Part shown: one piece after another, positions 37,513 to 46,390 of the stretch
Layout of the letters: each line of letters begins with the position of its first letter
Numbering within the stretch: position 1 is the stretch's first letter
Origin: Rhizobium pisi
Lineage (GTDB): Bacteria > Pseudomonadota > Alphaproteobacteria > Rhizobiales > Rhizobiaceae
NCBI RefSeq assembly: GCF_003938655.1
Contig: NZ_RJJT01000010.1
Coordinates: forward strand, 186,001 to 250,000
Length of the DNA stretch: 64,000 nucleotides
Reading direction: 5' to 3'
Translations under genes and position numbers: made by a program
The notes under the pieces: model-generated
Told to the model about the DNA's origin: nothing
Database searches by the model: none
The model's input: only the letters and a program-made list of their open reading frames with translations

Positions 37513-38466
37513 ATGCGCCCGATTCTGCTCGCTCTTGCCGCAACTTTGGCCCTTTCCCTGCCCGCTAAGGCCGATAACGTGACCGTTGCCGTGACGGCGA
37601 TCGTCGAGCACCCGGCGCTGGATGCGGCCCGCAAGGGCGTTCTCGATGTGCTGACGGCGGCCGGCTACAAAGAGGGTGAGAACCTGAAATTCGTGTTCGA
37701 GTCGGCGCAGGGCAATCCCGCAACGGCAGCCCAGATCGCCCGCCAGTTCGCCGGCGACGAACCCAACGTCATCGTGCCGATCTCTACGCCCTCGGCCCAG
37801 GCCGTCGTCTCCGCGACGCGCGACATTCCCGTCGTCTTCACGGCGGTCTCCGATCCGCTCGGCGCCCAGCTCGTCAAGAACATGGACAAGCCCGGCGGCA
37901 ATGTCACCGGCCTTTCCGACATGTCGCCGGTCGCCGAGCACCTGGCGCTGATCAAGGAAATCCTGCCCGATGTGAAAACCATCGGCTATCTCTACAATTC
38001 CGGTGAGGCGAATTCCGTTTCGCTGCTCGCCGTGCTGAAGGCGGAAGCCGAGAAGGCCGGCCTGAAAGTCGTCGAATCGGCCGCCACCAAGTCGGCTGAA
38101 GTCCAGGGTGCTGCCCGCGCGCTCGTCGGCCGCGCCGATGCGATCTACATTCCGACCGACAACACGATCATCTCCGCGCTCGAAGGCGCTGTGGCGGTTG
38201 CCGAAGAAAGCAAGCTGCCGCTCTTCACCGCCGATACGGATTCGGTTTCGCGCGGCTCGATCGCTGCCCTCGGCTTCAACTATTACGACGTCGGCAAGCA
38301 GACCGGCGAGATCGTCGTGCGCGTGCTGAAGGGCGAAAACCCCGGCGACATCGCGGTCAAGACCGCCGCCGGCAGCGACCTCGTCGTCAACAAGGCTGCA
38401 GCCCAGAAGATGGGCGTCACCCTGCCGCAGAGCGTGCTTTCGCGCGCCAACAAGGTCATCGAATAA
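37513..38466 (+). CDS. ABC transporter substrate-binding protein (TrpX-like, PF04392 type)
   Basis: A 317-aa periplasmic binding protein of the ABC_sub_bind family. Signal peptide MRPILLALAATLALSLPA, cut near KADN. Family marks: VTAIVEHPALDAARKGVLD, FESAQGNPATAAQIARQFAG, VFTAVSDPLGAQLV, GGNVTGLSDMSPV and the ligand-side ADAIYIPTDNTIISAL. Family relatives bind aromatic amino acids such as tryptophan; the ligand here is unverified. The ATG at 37513 has a perfect AGGAGG. It heads a three-gene set with the permease and ATPase; a hairpin lies in between. Confidence 0.9.
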   Translation: MRPILLALAATLALSLPAKADNVTVAVTAIVEHPALDAARKGVLDVLTAAGYKEGENLKFVFESAQGNPATAAQIARQFAGDEPNVIVPISTPSAQAVVSATRDIPVVFTAVSDPLGAQLVKNMDKPGGNVTGLSDMSPVAEHLALIKEILPDVKTIGYLYNSGEANSVSLLAVLKAEAEKAGLKVVESAATKSAEVQGAARALVGRADAIYIPTDNTIISALEGAVAVAEESKLPLFTADTDSVSRGSIAALGFNYYDVGKQTGEIVVRVLKGENPGDIAVKTAAGSDLVVNKAAAQKMGVTLPQSVLSRANKVIE

Positions 38467-38501
38467 TCGGCCGGTACCTTTAACGCGTTCGCCGCATTCA
38501 G

Positions 38502-38531
38502 CCGCTCTCGTTTGCACGAGAGCGGTTCCTT
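38502..38531 (+). terminator. Intra-operon hairpin between binding protein and permease
   Basis: Perfect arms CCGCTCTCGT (38502-38511) and ACGAGAGCGG (38516-38525), loop TTGC, followed by TTCCTTGTATT. Its place after the binding-protein gene suits partial termination or mRNA-end protection, so that the binding protein is made in excess. Confidence 0.7.
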
Positions 38532-38590
38532 GTATTAAAAGGCTCCGTTTCGCGACGGGCGGAACGGAAACAAAAAAGGGGCTGAAAGCC

Positions 38591-39469
38591 TTGAGCCAAA
38601 TCGCATTCTGGGGGGCCGTCGAACTCGGACTGGTCTATTCCTTCGTCGCCCTTGGGGTCTATCTCGCCTTCCGTGTTCTGGACTTTCCCGACCTGACGGT
38701 CGACGGTTCCTTTCCGCTTGGCGCGGCGGTGACGGCCGTTCTCATCATTGCCGGCGTCAATGCCTGGCTTGCGGCCCTGATCGCCATGGCGGCCGGTGCG
38801 GCGGCGGGCATGGTGACGGCGCTGCTCAACGTGCGCTTCAAGATCCTCAACCTTCTTGCCTCGATCCTGACGATGATCGCGCTCTTTTCCGTCAATCTGA
38901 GGGTGATGGGCAAACCCAACGTCGCCCTTATCAATGCCGATACGATGATCAGCCCGTTCTTCGGTCACGGACTTCGTGACTTCTACGTGCGACCGCTCTT
39001 CGTCGGCGTTCTCGTCATCGTCGCCCTCATCCTGGTCTGGCGCTTCCTGGAAAGCGACGCCGGGCTTGCCATGCGCGCGACCGGCGCCAATGCGCGGATG
39101 GCCCGCGCCCAAGGCGTCGATACCAGCCGGCAGATCTATCTCGGCATGGCGATCTCGAATGCGCTGGTGGCCTTCGGCGGTGCATTGTTTGCCCAGACCA
39201 ACGGCTTTGCCGACGTCACCTCCGGCGTCGGGACGATCGTCGTCGGTCTTGCCGCCGTCATCATCGGCGAGACGTTGCTCGGACGCCGCGGCCTGCTGAT
39301 CGCGCTCGTCGGCTGCGTGCTCGGCTCGATCCTCTATCGCATCGCGATCCAGCTGGCGCTTTCGAGCGATGTCATCGGGTTGCAGGCTTCCGATCTCAAC
39401 TTCGTCACGGCGGTGCTGGTGACCTTCGCGCTCATTCTTCCCCGTCTTCGCCGAGGTGCCGCATCGTGA
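38591..39469 (+). CDS. ABC transporter permease (TrpY-like)
   Basis: A 292-aa permease related to the branched-chain-type permeases paired with PF04392 binding proteins. About eight membrane segments: GAVELGLVYSFVALGVYLAF, TVDGSFPLGAAVTAVLIIAG, LLASILTMIALFSVNLRVMG and VGTIVVGLAAVIIGETLLGR. It starts with TTG at 38591, giving MSQIAFWGAVELG, with AAGGGG upstream; no ATG fits as well. Its stop overlaps the GTG of the ATPase gene (GTGA), so the two are coupled. Confidence 0.88.
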   Translation: MSQIAFWGAVELGLVYSFVALGVYLAFRVLDFPDLTVDGSFPLGAAVTAVLIIAGVNAWLAALIAMAAGAAAGMVTALLNVRFKILNLLASILTMIALFSVNLRVMGKPNVALINADTMISPFFGHGLRDFYVRPLFVGVLVIVALILVWRFLESDAGLAMRATGANARMARAQGVDTSRQIYLGMAISNALVAFGGALFAQTNGFADVTSGVGTIVVGLAAVIIGETLLGRRGLLIALVGCVLGSILYRIAIQLALSSDVIGLQASDLNFVTAVLVTFALILPRLRRGAAS

Positions 39470-40260
39470 TCAGCGTCAAGGACATCAAGGTTGTTTTCGG
39501 ACGCGGCACGCCGCTGCAGAAGCAGGCGTTGAACGGCGTCAGCCTGACCATCGAGCAGGGATCCTTCGTCACCGTCATCGGCTCCAACGGCGCCGGCAAA
39601 TCGACGCTGCTCGGCGTGCTCGCCGGCGACGTCATTCCAAGTGAAGGACAGGTGCTGATCGGCAAGAACGAGGTGACGCGCAAGTCGACGGCGGCGCGCG
39701 CCGGACTCGTGGCTCGCGTCTTCCAGGATCCGTTGACGGGAAGCTGCGGCGCATTGTCGATCGAAGAAAACCTCGCTCTGGCCGCCCGGCGCGGTGAGAG
39801 GCGCGGGCTTGCGCCGGCGCTCGGTGGTGTCAGGCGCGATTATTTCCGGGAGCGGATCGCCGAACTCAATCTCGGGCTGGAAAACCGGCTGAAGGACCGC
39901 ATGGATCTTCTCTCGGGCGGGCAGCGGCAGGCCGTTTCGCTCGTCATGGCGACGCTTGCGGGCTCGGAAGTGCTGCTGCTCGACGAACATACGGCGGCGC
40001 TCGATCCCGGTATGGCCGAGTTCGTGATGAACCTGACGCAGAAGATCGTCGCCGAGCGCAAGCTGACGACGATGATGGTGACGCACTCCATGCGTCAGGC
40101 ACTGGACTACGGTCACCGCACGATCATGCTGCATGGCGGCGAGATCGTTCTCGATGTGGCAGGCGACAACAGGAAGAACCTGCAGGTCGAGGACCTGATC
40201 GCCATGTTCCGCAAGATGCGCGGCCAGACGCTGGATGACGATGCTTTGCTGATCGGCTGA
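39466..40260 (+). CDS. ABC transporter ATPase (TrpZ-like)
   Basis: A 264-aa ATPase completing the transporter. Walker A TVIGSNGAGKSTLLGVLAG, signature DLLSGGQRQAVSLVMATL, Walker B EVLLLDEHTAALDPGM and H loop MMVTHSMRQALDYG. The DEHTAALDP Walker B with His is typical of this family, found with PF04392 binding proteins. It starts with GTG at 39466 within the permease stop. Its last codons lie in an imperfect 26-base tandem duplication (40247-40298) that carries a second copy of the C-terminal codons past the stop. Confidence 0.9.
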   Translation: MISVKDIKVVFGRGTPLQKQALNGVSLTIEQGSFVTVIGSNGAGKSTLLGVLAGDVIPSEGQVLIGKNEVTRKSTAARAGLVARVFQDPLTGSCGALSIEENLALAARRGERRGLAPALGGVRRDYFRERIAELNLGLENRLKDRMDLLSGGQRQAVSLVMATLAGSEVLLLDEHTAALDPGMAEFVMNLTQKIVAERKLTTMMVTHSMRQALDYGHRTIMLHGGEIVLDVAGDNRKNLQVEDLIAMFRKMRGQTLDDDALLIG

Positions 40261-40298
40261 CGCACGACAGCGTGCTGATTGGCTAACGCGGACAGCGC
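40247..40298 (+). repeat. Imperfect 26-bp tandem duplication over the ATPase stop codon
   Basis: TGCTGATCGGCTGACGCACG plus ACAGCG (40247-40272) is followed directly by TGCTGATTGGCTAACGCGGA plus CAGCG. The stop codon lies in the first copy, so the second is untranslated. Confidence 0.6.
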
Positions 40299-40336
40299 GC
40301 GGATCGCTTTGCGACCGTGGGTGAGCCGGCCGTGGG

Positions 40337-40978
40337 CTACTTTGCCTGGGTGAGCAGGATCTTGGCTGCGAAGATCGAGAAGACGCCGGCGAAGGTATAG
40401 TCCATGCCGCGCAGCACTTTCTTGTTGCTCTGCAGCCAGGACGTGAGCCAGTCGGCGGCGAAGATCACGCTGGCATTGACGGGCATGCCGATCAGAATGA
40501 AGCAAAGCCCAAGGAAAAGCAGCTTCTGCGTGACGGCGGGATCGCCGGCGCTGACGAATTGCGGCAGGAAGGTCATGAAGAAGATGATGACCTTCGGGTT
40601 CAGAAGATTGACCCAGAAGCCGGACGAGATGTTCGCAAGCGCGGTGCCCTTCTGCGCCTCGACCTTGGCGACGGTGAGCTTCGAACCGAAGCGGATCGCA
40701 TGCACTGCGAGCCAGAACAGATAGGCTGCACCGCCGGTCTTCAGGATCAGGAAGGCGGTCGGCGAAGCGGTGATCAGCGCCGAAATGCCGAAGGCGACCA
40801 GCATGGTGTGGACGACGATGCCGAGGCTGGTGCCGACGACGACGAAGAGGGCAGCCTTTTTGCCCTGGGCCAGCGCACGGCTGATCGACAGCGTCATATC
40901 AGGGCCCGGGGTGGCCGCGAGCAGAAGCGTGGCGGCGGCAAAGGCAGCAAGGGTCGGCAGGCTGGGCAGGAAATCCAT
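40337..40978 (-). CDS. LysE/RhtB family amino-acid exporter
   Basis: A 213-aa inner-membrane protein with six membrane segments, LysE/RhtB superfamily. Marks: LLLAATPGPDMTLSISRALA, AALFVVVGTSLGIVVHTMLV, TGGAAYLFWLAVHAIRFGSK and FWVNLLNPKVIIFFMTFLPQF. The TPGPD and NPK motifs define the family, which exports amino acids such as lysine, threonine or homoserine lactone. The substrate is unknown. The ATG at 40978 starts MDFLPSLPTL. It lies convergent to the ABC ATPase and 84 bases downstream of the SDR gene on the same strand. Confidence 0.92.
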   Translation of the reverse strand: MDFLPSLPTLAAFAAATLLLAATPGPDMTLSISRALAQGKKAALFVVVGTSLGIVVHTMLVAFGISALITASPTAFLILKTGGAAYLFWLAVHAIRFGSKLTVAKVEAQKGTALANISSGFWVNLLNPKVIIFFMTFLPQFVSAGDPAVTQKLLFLGLCFILIGMPVNASVIFAADWLTSWLQSNKKVLRGMDYTFAGVFSIFAAKILLTQAK

Positions 40979-41062
40979 GGCACTCTCTGAAAGCCGGAAA
41001 GACCTGATGATCTCTTACCCGGCTTTCGGAAAATTACCAATCAAACCTGCTGATGGCGCCGA

Positions 41063-41914
41063 TCACTTCTGTTCCAGGAAGGCCTTGAACTTGTCGGCAT
41101 AGTCCTTGTGCCAGCGTGACAGCGGCGGGCGGTTCTCGATGATGTCGCCGGCAGCCCAGGCCATGCGGCGTTCGTCGACCGGGCGGGCAACGTCGTTGTC
41201 GGGGCACAGGATATAGAAATCGCCGCGTTCGAGGCTTTCGACCATGAAATCGACCGTCTGCTCCGGCGTCCAGGCGCCGGCCGGCTTTTCGGCGCGGTCG
41301 CCCTTGGTGAGGCCGGTGAAGACGAAGCCTGGGATCAGAAGATGCGCGGAGATCTTTGCGCCTTCGGTGTTGCGAAGCTCGTGTTCCAGCGCTTCGGTAA
41401 ACACCTTCACGCCTGATTTGGAGATGTTATAGGCGGGGTTACCCGGCGGCGTAGTGATGCCCTGCTTGGAGCCGGTGTTGATGACGAGGCCGGGCTCGCC
41501 GTGCGACAGCATCTTCGGGCCGAAGGTGCGCGTGCCGTTGATGACACCCATCAGGTTGACGGCGAAGATATTGTCCCAGTTCGCCTGGGGGCTGAAAATC
41601 GAGGTTTCCGGGCCGATGCCGGCATTGTTCATCAGCACATGCACGCGGCCGAAACGCTGAAGCACGGCGCGTTCGAGCGCTTCCAGCGAGTCCCGGCTGG
41701 CGACGTCGGTTTCGACCGCCATCACGTTTTCCTCGCCGGCAATGGCCTTGAGTTCGTCGGCGGCGTTCGCCAGCTGATCGCCGCCGAGATCGGCGATGAC
41801 GACGCTCATGCCGGCCTTGGCAAAGTGTTTTGCTGCGGCAAGGCCGATGCCGGACGCGCCGCCGGTGATGACGGCGACATTGGATTTCTTGAAAATGTCT
41901 TGAATATTCGTCAC
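41063..41914 (-). CDS. Short-chain dehydrogenase/reductase
   Basis: A 283-aa NAD(P)-dependent oxidoreductase of the classical SDR type. Cofactor motif [20 protein letters not shown] (TGxxxGIG), then NNAGIG, and the catalytic Ser/Tyr/Lys in [20 protein letters not shown], with Y-N-I-S-K present. The C-terminal third ([20 protein letters not shown]) is longer than in minimal SDRs. The start is GTG at 41914, with GGAGAGG upstream. The substrate cannot be named. It is divergent from argG. Confidence 0.92.
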   Translation of the reverse strand: MTNIQDIFKKSNVAVITGGASGIGLAAAKHFAKAGMSVVIADLGGDQLANAADELKAIAGEENVMAVETDVASRDSLEALERAVLQRFGRVHVLMNNAGIGPETSIFSPQANWDNIFAVNLMGVINGTRTFGPKMLSHGEPGLVINTGSKQGITTPPGNPAYNISKSGVKVFTEALEHELRNTEGAKISAHLLIPGFVFTGLTKGDRAEKPAGAWTPEQTVDFMVESLERGDFYILCPDNDVARPVDERRMAWAAGDIIENRPPLSRWHKDYADKFKAFLEQK

Positions 41915-42013
41915 GGCTCAGCCTCTCCTGGAGCGTTGTTCTGACGTTGCCGAATATGGGCTCCGCTTTCGGACTGTCAAACGGTATCGGCGCCATCAGC
42001 CGTCGCACTTGCC

Positions 42014-42041
42014 CTTGCGTCACGCGCCAATCTCGCTAAAA
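42014..42041 (+). promoter_or_regulatory. Candidate sigma-70 promoter for argG
   Basis: CTTGCG (42014-42019), 16 bases, then CTAAAA (42036-42041), 51 bases upstream of the argG ATG. It is close to the rhizobial CTTGAC-N17-CTATAT pattern but not exact. Confidence 0.35.
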
Positions 42042-42092
42042 GTGCCGCGACACCGGGTTTTCACCGGGCTTTATGTAACGGACCTCATCACC

Positions 42093-43316
42093 ATGGCATC
42101 ATACAAAGACGTGAAGAAAGTCGTGCTCGCCTATTCCGGCGGCCTCGACACCTCGATCATCCTGAAGTGGCTGCAGACGGAACTCGGCGCCGAAGTCGTC
42201 ACCTTCACCGCCGATCTCGGCCAGGGCGAAGAGCTGGAGCCGGCGCGCAAGAAGGCCGAGATGCTCGGCATCAAGGAGATCTACATCGAGGATGTGCGCG
42301 AGGAATTCGTGCGCGATTTCGTCTTCCCGATGTTCCGCGCCAATGCCGTCTATGAAGGTGTCTACCTGCTCGGCACGTCGATCGCCCGTCCGCTGATTTC
42401 CAAGCACCTCATTGATATCGCCCGGAAGACCGGTGCTGACGCGATCGCTCACGGCGCGACCGGCAAGGGCAACGACCAGGTCCGTTTCGAACTTTCCGCC
42501 TATGCCCTGAACCCCGATATCAAGATCATCGCTCCGTGGCGTGATTGGTCCTTCAAGAGCCGCACGGACCTGCTCGCTTTTGCCGAACAGCATCAGATCC
42601 CGGTTGCCAAGGACAAGAAGGGCGAGGCGCCGTTCTCCGTCGACGCCAACCTGCTGCACTCCTCCTCCGAGGGCAAGGTTCTGGAAGATCCGGCGCTGGA
42701 AGCTCCTGAGTATGTGCATATGCGCACCATCTCGCCGGAGGCAGCCCCCGACAAGGCGACCACCATCAAGGTCGGCTTCCGCAAGGGCGATGCCGTGTCG
42801 ATCAACGGTGTCGAGATGTCTCCGGCGACGCTGCTTGCGACGCTCAACAATTACGGCCGCGACAACGGCATCGGCCGTCTCGATCTCGTCGAGAACCGTT
42901 TCGTCGGCATGAAGTCGCGTGGCGTCTATGAGACCCCTGGCGGCACGATCCTGCTTTCGGCGCATCGCGCCATCGAATCGATCACGCTCGACAGGGGTGC
43001 CGCCCATCTCAAGGACGAGATCATGCCGCGTTACGCCGAGTTGATCTATTACGGCTTCTGGTTCTCGCCGGAGCGCGAGATGCTGCAGGCGCTGATCGAC
43101 AAGAGCCAGGAGCATGTCGAAGGCGAAGTGACGCTGAAGCTTTACAAGGGCAACGTCATGGTCATCGGCCGCGAAAGCGAAAAGTCGCTCTATTCCGACA
43201 AGCTCGTCACTTTCGAGGACGACCAGGGCGCCTACGACCAGAAGGACGCGGCCGGCTTCATCAAGCTCAACGCGTTGCGCCTGCGCACGCTCGGCAAGCG
43301 GAACCTCGCGAAGTAA
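42093..43316 (+). CDS. argG: Argininosuccinate synthase
   Basis: A 407-aa cytosolic enzyme joining citrulline and aspartate with ATP in arginine synthesis. Marks: [20 protein letters not shown] (PP-loop), [54 protein letters not shown] and [20 protein letters not shown]. Length and start (ATG 42093, [11 protein letters not shown]) match the family. The frame is open back to 42009 without similarity. It is monocistronic, with a strong terminator beyond the stop. Confidence 0.98.
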   Translation: MASYKDVKKVVLAYSGGLDTSIILKWLQTELGAEVVTFTADLGQGEELEPARKKAEMLGIKEIYIEDVREEFVRDFVFPMFRANAVYEGVYLLGTSIARPLISKHLIDIARKTGADAIAHGATGKGNDQVRFELSAYALNPDIKIIAPWRDWSFKSRTDLLAFAEQHQIPVAKDKKGEAPFSVDANLLHSSSEGKVLEDPALEAPEYVHMRTISPEAAPDKATTIKVGFRKGDAVSINGVEMSPATLLATLNNYGRDNGIGRLDLVENRFVGMKSRGVYETPGGTILLSAHRAIESITLDRGAAHLKDEIMPRYAELIYYGFWFSPEREMLQALIDKSQEHVEGEVTLKLYKGNVMVIGRESEKSLYSDKLVTFEDDQGAYDQKDAAGFIKLNALRLRTLGKRNLAK

Positions 43317-43342
43317 TCACAGTTCTCTTTCGAACGGACATG

Positions 43343-43374
43343 AGCCCGCCGGCGATTTGCCGCGCGGGCTTTTT
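43343..43374 (+). terminator. Rho-independent terminator of argG
   Basis: AGCCCGC (43343-43349) pairs with GCGGGCT (43364-43370), with an inner CGGC/GCCG stem and GATTT loop, then TTTTT from 43370. Confidence 0.88.
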
Positions 43375-43398
43375 CGTGGGCTGAAGAGCGGTCTCAGC

Positions 43399-44805
43399 TT
43401 ACGACAGGGCGAAGATTCTTACTTCTCTCCCGATGCCTTGAAGCTCTTCCATCCGGGAGGCCGATGAGATGCCGCTGTTGCGCAGGATCTCTGAAACCTG
43501 GGCGTCCCCGACAATCGCCTCCGTCGTCATGATCACATTGGGATCGGCAAGACCCTGGACGCGGGAGGCGATGTTGACGGTCTGGCCGAAGTAGTCCTGC
43601 CGGTCGTTCAGGTTGACCGCGAGGCATGGCCCCTCATGGATGCCGATCTTCAGGAGAAGATCGTCGCTACCGTGTTCGGCATTCAGTCGGAGCATCGCCT
43701 GCCGCATCCGCAGCGCGGCCGCCACCGCGCGGTCCGGGCTCGGAAAGGTCGCCATGACTGCATCGCCTATGGTCTTGACGACCGCTCCGGCTTCTGTCGC
43801 GACAATCTCGTGAAGAACCCTGAAATGCGCTCTCACCAGATCAAAAGCGGCAAGATCTCCGACGCGTTCGTAAAGGGCCGTCGAACCCCTCAAGTCAGTG
43901 AAGAGGAAAGTCAGGCTTGTGATCTTGAGGCGCTGGTCGACGTCGAGAGTGTCGGTCCGATAGATGTCCCGGAAACTCTGGTTCGTCAGCAACCGTTTGG
44001 CCGTCAGAAAAGCCCGCCTGCGGCCCAGCAACTCATGAAGGTCATCTCCCGCCACGCAGACGTTCGGCACCACTCTGCGATCGGTGTGGTTCTCGAGGGT
44101 GAGCCGCAGCAAGCCAGGACGCAGCGTCAGCGTCTCGTTCAGCGCATGCCCCCGACTGATGACCATCGAGAGGTTTTGACGCTCGTCGGTCGGTTCACCC
44201 TTTACGTCGATGAACTGTGCCGAGTGTGTTACCGCATCGAAGATGATGACGAATTGCGCCGGCAGTTGCAGTGAGACGAAAGCTTTCTCGCCCGGAGCCA
44301 GCTCGATCATCTCAAGCATAATGCGTGCGAATTTCGATTCCAGATTCTCCGGCAAGTCGACTCCAGAGCTGAAGAAGATTTGGCGGTAATACTCAAGCGG
44401 AGGCAGCAGATCGGGCTCATGGGCGGCAATCCTGCGAACACGAGGATTGACCGTGAAGGTTACCTCGACCATCTCGTCAAGGGTTGGTTCATATCCAGCC
44501 GCGCAGAGTGCGCAATGGTAGGTGTCCTGGACGACCCCTTTGAGGGTTGCGCCGCTGTCAAGGACGCCGCCGCATCCTGGGCAAAGGACATTCCAGGTCA
44601 TCTCAAACACGCCAATGCGCGCTGCATGGAGAAACGCCGCGATCGTTTTCTCTTCGTCGAGATGGTGCTTATCGGCAAAGGCGAGCGCATTGATGCGATT
44701 GAGATCGCGATCCAAGCCATGCATGACCACGTTCTCGATGCACTCCACCGTCTGCGGGTCGGCCGCCTGTCGCAGTGTGGCAAAAAGCACGTCCACTTCG
44801 CTCAT
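43399..44805 (-). CDS. Class III adenylate/guanylate cyclase with zinc-ribbon-like N-terminal domain
   Basis: A 468-aa protein. Residues about 1-270 match the DUF5939-type region found before some cyclase domains; it contains a four-Cys module, LCPGCGG and HCALCAAG, about 20 residues apart, likely to bind zinc. The catalytic domain, about 290-468, has both metal aspartates (LFTDLRGSTALYERVGD and KTIGDAVMATFPSPDRAV) and the downstream IGIHEGPCLAVNLNDRQDYF and GQTVNIASRVQGLA. It should make cAMP (or cGMP). No membrane segment is seen, so it is soluble. It stands alone, tail-to-tail with argG. Confidence 0.88.
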   Translation of the reverse strand: MSEVDVLFATLRQAADPQTVECIENVVMHGLDRDLNRINALAFADKHHLDEEKTIAAFLHAARIGVFEMTWNVLCPGCGGVLDSGATLKGVVQDTYHCALCAAGYEPTLDEMVEVTFTVNPRVRRIAAHEPDLLPPLEYYRQIFFSSGVDLPENLESKFARIMLEMIELAPGEKAFVSLQLPAQFVIIFDAVTHSAQFIDVKGEPTDERQNLSMVISRGHALNETLTLRPGLLRLTLENHTDRRVVPNVCVAGDDLHELLGRRRAFLTAKRLLTNQSFRDIYRTDTLDVDQRLKITSLTFLFTDLRGSTALYERVGDLAAFDLVRAHFRVLHEIVATEAGAVVKTIGDAVMATFPSPDRAVAAALRMRQAMLRLNAEHGSDDLLLKIGIHEGPCLAVNLNDRQDYFGQTVNIASRVQGLADPNVIMTTEAIVGDAQVSEILRNSGISSASRMEELQGIGREVRIFALS

Positions 44806-45084
44806 CAGACAAGTCTCTGTGCGCAGAACCTACGGCGGACAACGCCGATACCGCATCATAACACGGGAGTTTCCCAATAGAAATCTGCAGGCCCGGATAG
44901 TGTCCGCTTCCCGATCTGCCTGGATTGCCCATATGCGGCGCCGACAGCCGACGATATCCTCGACCGTTGCTGGTCAGGAGAAGCCGCCGGTTGCAATCTG
45001 ATCCCGCTTTTCATGCCGTGCAACCACCCTTGACGGACGCCTGCGATCACTTACTCTGTCACGATCATCCTCCGGAGCATCCTC

Positions 45085-45726
45085 ATGACGCAGTCCTTGG
45101 TCTTCGGCGCCTTTCTGGCGGCGCTCTTCTATGTGCTCATTCCGGGACCCGCCTTCCTGCAACTGCTCGGCATCGGCGCCGGGCAGGGCCGCAAGGCCGG
45201 CGCCTTCTTCATGATGGGGCATCTCGTCGGGGACATCATCTGGTCGTCGCTGGCGCTGATCGCGATCGTCGGTGCGAAGACGATCGGAACCTTCGTCTTC
45301 GACCTGCTCGGCCTTGCTTGTGGCTTCTATCTTGCCTGGATCGGCTGGAGCGCCGTCAATGCCAAGCCGAAGGCGGAGGGGCAGTCGCTTGTCATGGTCG
45401 AGCGGCCGTTTCGCCGGGGGCTGATCTTCGGCGTCACCAATCCGAAGGGTTATCCGGTGGCGCTTGCCACATTCACCGCGCTGGTCGCGGGCTCGGCCGG
45501 TGCGCTCGATTTCGAGGCATTGCCGATGCTTCTCGGCGTCTCATTCCTGGGTTTCGTGACGGCCGACATCATCCTGATCGGCGTCATCGGCGCAGGCGCG
45601 GTGCGCCGTTTCTATCGCGCGCATGAGCGGCTGATCGTGCGCTGCTCCGGCGTTCTCTTCATGGGATTTGCCGCGCAGGCGCTATGGCATGCGACGCCCG
45701 GCTTGCTCGGCTGGCGCAAGGCATAA
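45085..45726 (+). CDS. LysE family translocator
   Basis: A 213-aa inner-membrane LysE/RhtB-family exporter, the second in this window. Marks: FYVLIPGPAFLQLLGIGAGQ (PGP motif), AFFMMGHLVGDIIWSSLALI, GLACGFYLAWIGWSAVNAKP and GVTNPKGYPVALATFTALV (NPK motif). It diverges clearly from the copy at 40337-40978, so it is not a recent duplicate. The substrate is unknown. The ATG at 45085 has GGAG upstream. It is convergent with the unknown gene at 45733. Confidence 0.9.
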   Translation: MTQSLVFGAFLAALFYVLIPGPAFLQLLGIGAGQGRKAGAFFMMGHLVGDIIWSSLALIAIVGAKTIGTFVFDLLGLACGFYLAWIGWSAVNAKPKAEGQSLVMVERPFRRGLIFGVTNPKGYPVALATFTALVAGSAGALDFEALPMLLGVSFLGFVTADIILIGVIGAGAVRRFYRAHERLIVRCSGVLFMGFAAQALWHATPGLLGWRKA

Positions 45727-45732
45727 GCGCGA

Positions 45733-46164
45733 TCAGCCATCCAGGAAATTGACGATCGATTTCAGCGTCTGAACTTCGTTCGGATCGCCGATCGACATGG
45801 CGACCTGTAGCTGGTTCTTGTAATAGTCGAGGAAATTGAAGCTGGTGCCGTCGGTGACGCTGGAGAGATCGATGACGTTGCCGAGCGGATCGATCGCATG
45901 CATCGGCAGCGGTTCGGAGATCGCGGCATAGGTGTTCTGGTCGATCAGGCCGCTGTCGAAACTCTGGCGCGCGTAATTGCGCAGTTCTCCAGGGCTGACC
46001 GCGGTAAAATCCGGGCCTTCGCCAGCATCGTCTTCGATCTGGAATGAGGCCGGGGCGGGAGCTCTGGTCTCGATTGCAATATCAGAGGTCTTCGAACTTT
46101 TTGCGTTATTAGGATTGTTTTTAAATAGCAAACTCTGAGAAGACCGCACAGAAAAAATTTCCAT
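45733..46164 (-). CDS. Unknown protein, probably rhizobia-specific
   Basis: A 143-aa protein I do not recognise. The N-terminal third (SLLFKNNPNNAKSSKTSDIA) is polar and looks unfolded. The rest reads as a compact helical domain: VSPGELRNYARQSFDSGLID, then YAAISEPLPMHAIDPLGNVI and a C-terminal LKSIVNFLDG. No signal peptide or membrane segment. The ATG at 46164 has AAGGGGA upstream. A TTAA-N7-TTAA box lies 66 bases upstream of the ATG, which hints at CtrA control and thus a cell-cycle or surface role; this is inference. Confidence 0.65.
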   Translation of the reverse strand: MEIFSVRSSQSLLFKNNPNNAKSSKTSDIAIETRAPAPASFQIEDDAGEGPDFTAVSPGELRNYARQSFDSGLIDQNTYAAISEPLPMHAIDPLGNVIDLSSVTDGTSFNFLDYYKNQLQVAMSIGDPNEVQTLKSIVNFLDG

Positions 46165-46229
46165 GCCGCATGTCCCCTTACAAGAAGATTATCGGGAATC
46201 TAGCGCTTGCGCCTGATTCGCGTCAATCG

Positions 46230-46244
46230 TTAACAAATGGTTAA
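46230..46244. promoter_or_regulatory. CtrA-type box TTAA-N7-TTAA
   Basis: TTAACAAATGGTTAA, an exact match to the CtrA core consensus TTAA-N7-TTAA. It lies between the divergent unknown gene (ATG 46164, 66 bases away) and the M3 peptidase gene (ATG 46391, 147 bases away), so it could serve either. Confidence 0.55.
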
Positions 46245-46390
46245 TTTGCGTGCGTCAATTTTGTCCACCAGATTTGGCGAACGTGCATCAGATTGTTGGA
46301 CGGGGCAAAAGGCGCACCGCAGCGACATACCAATTCGACCGCCGCTTCCCTATATTGACGATCCATTCGCATGCCAAAAAGGATTCTTCG

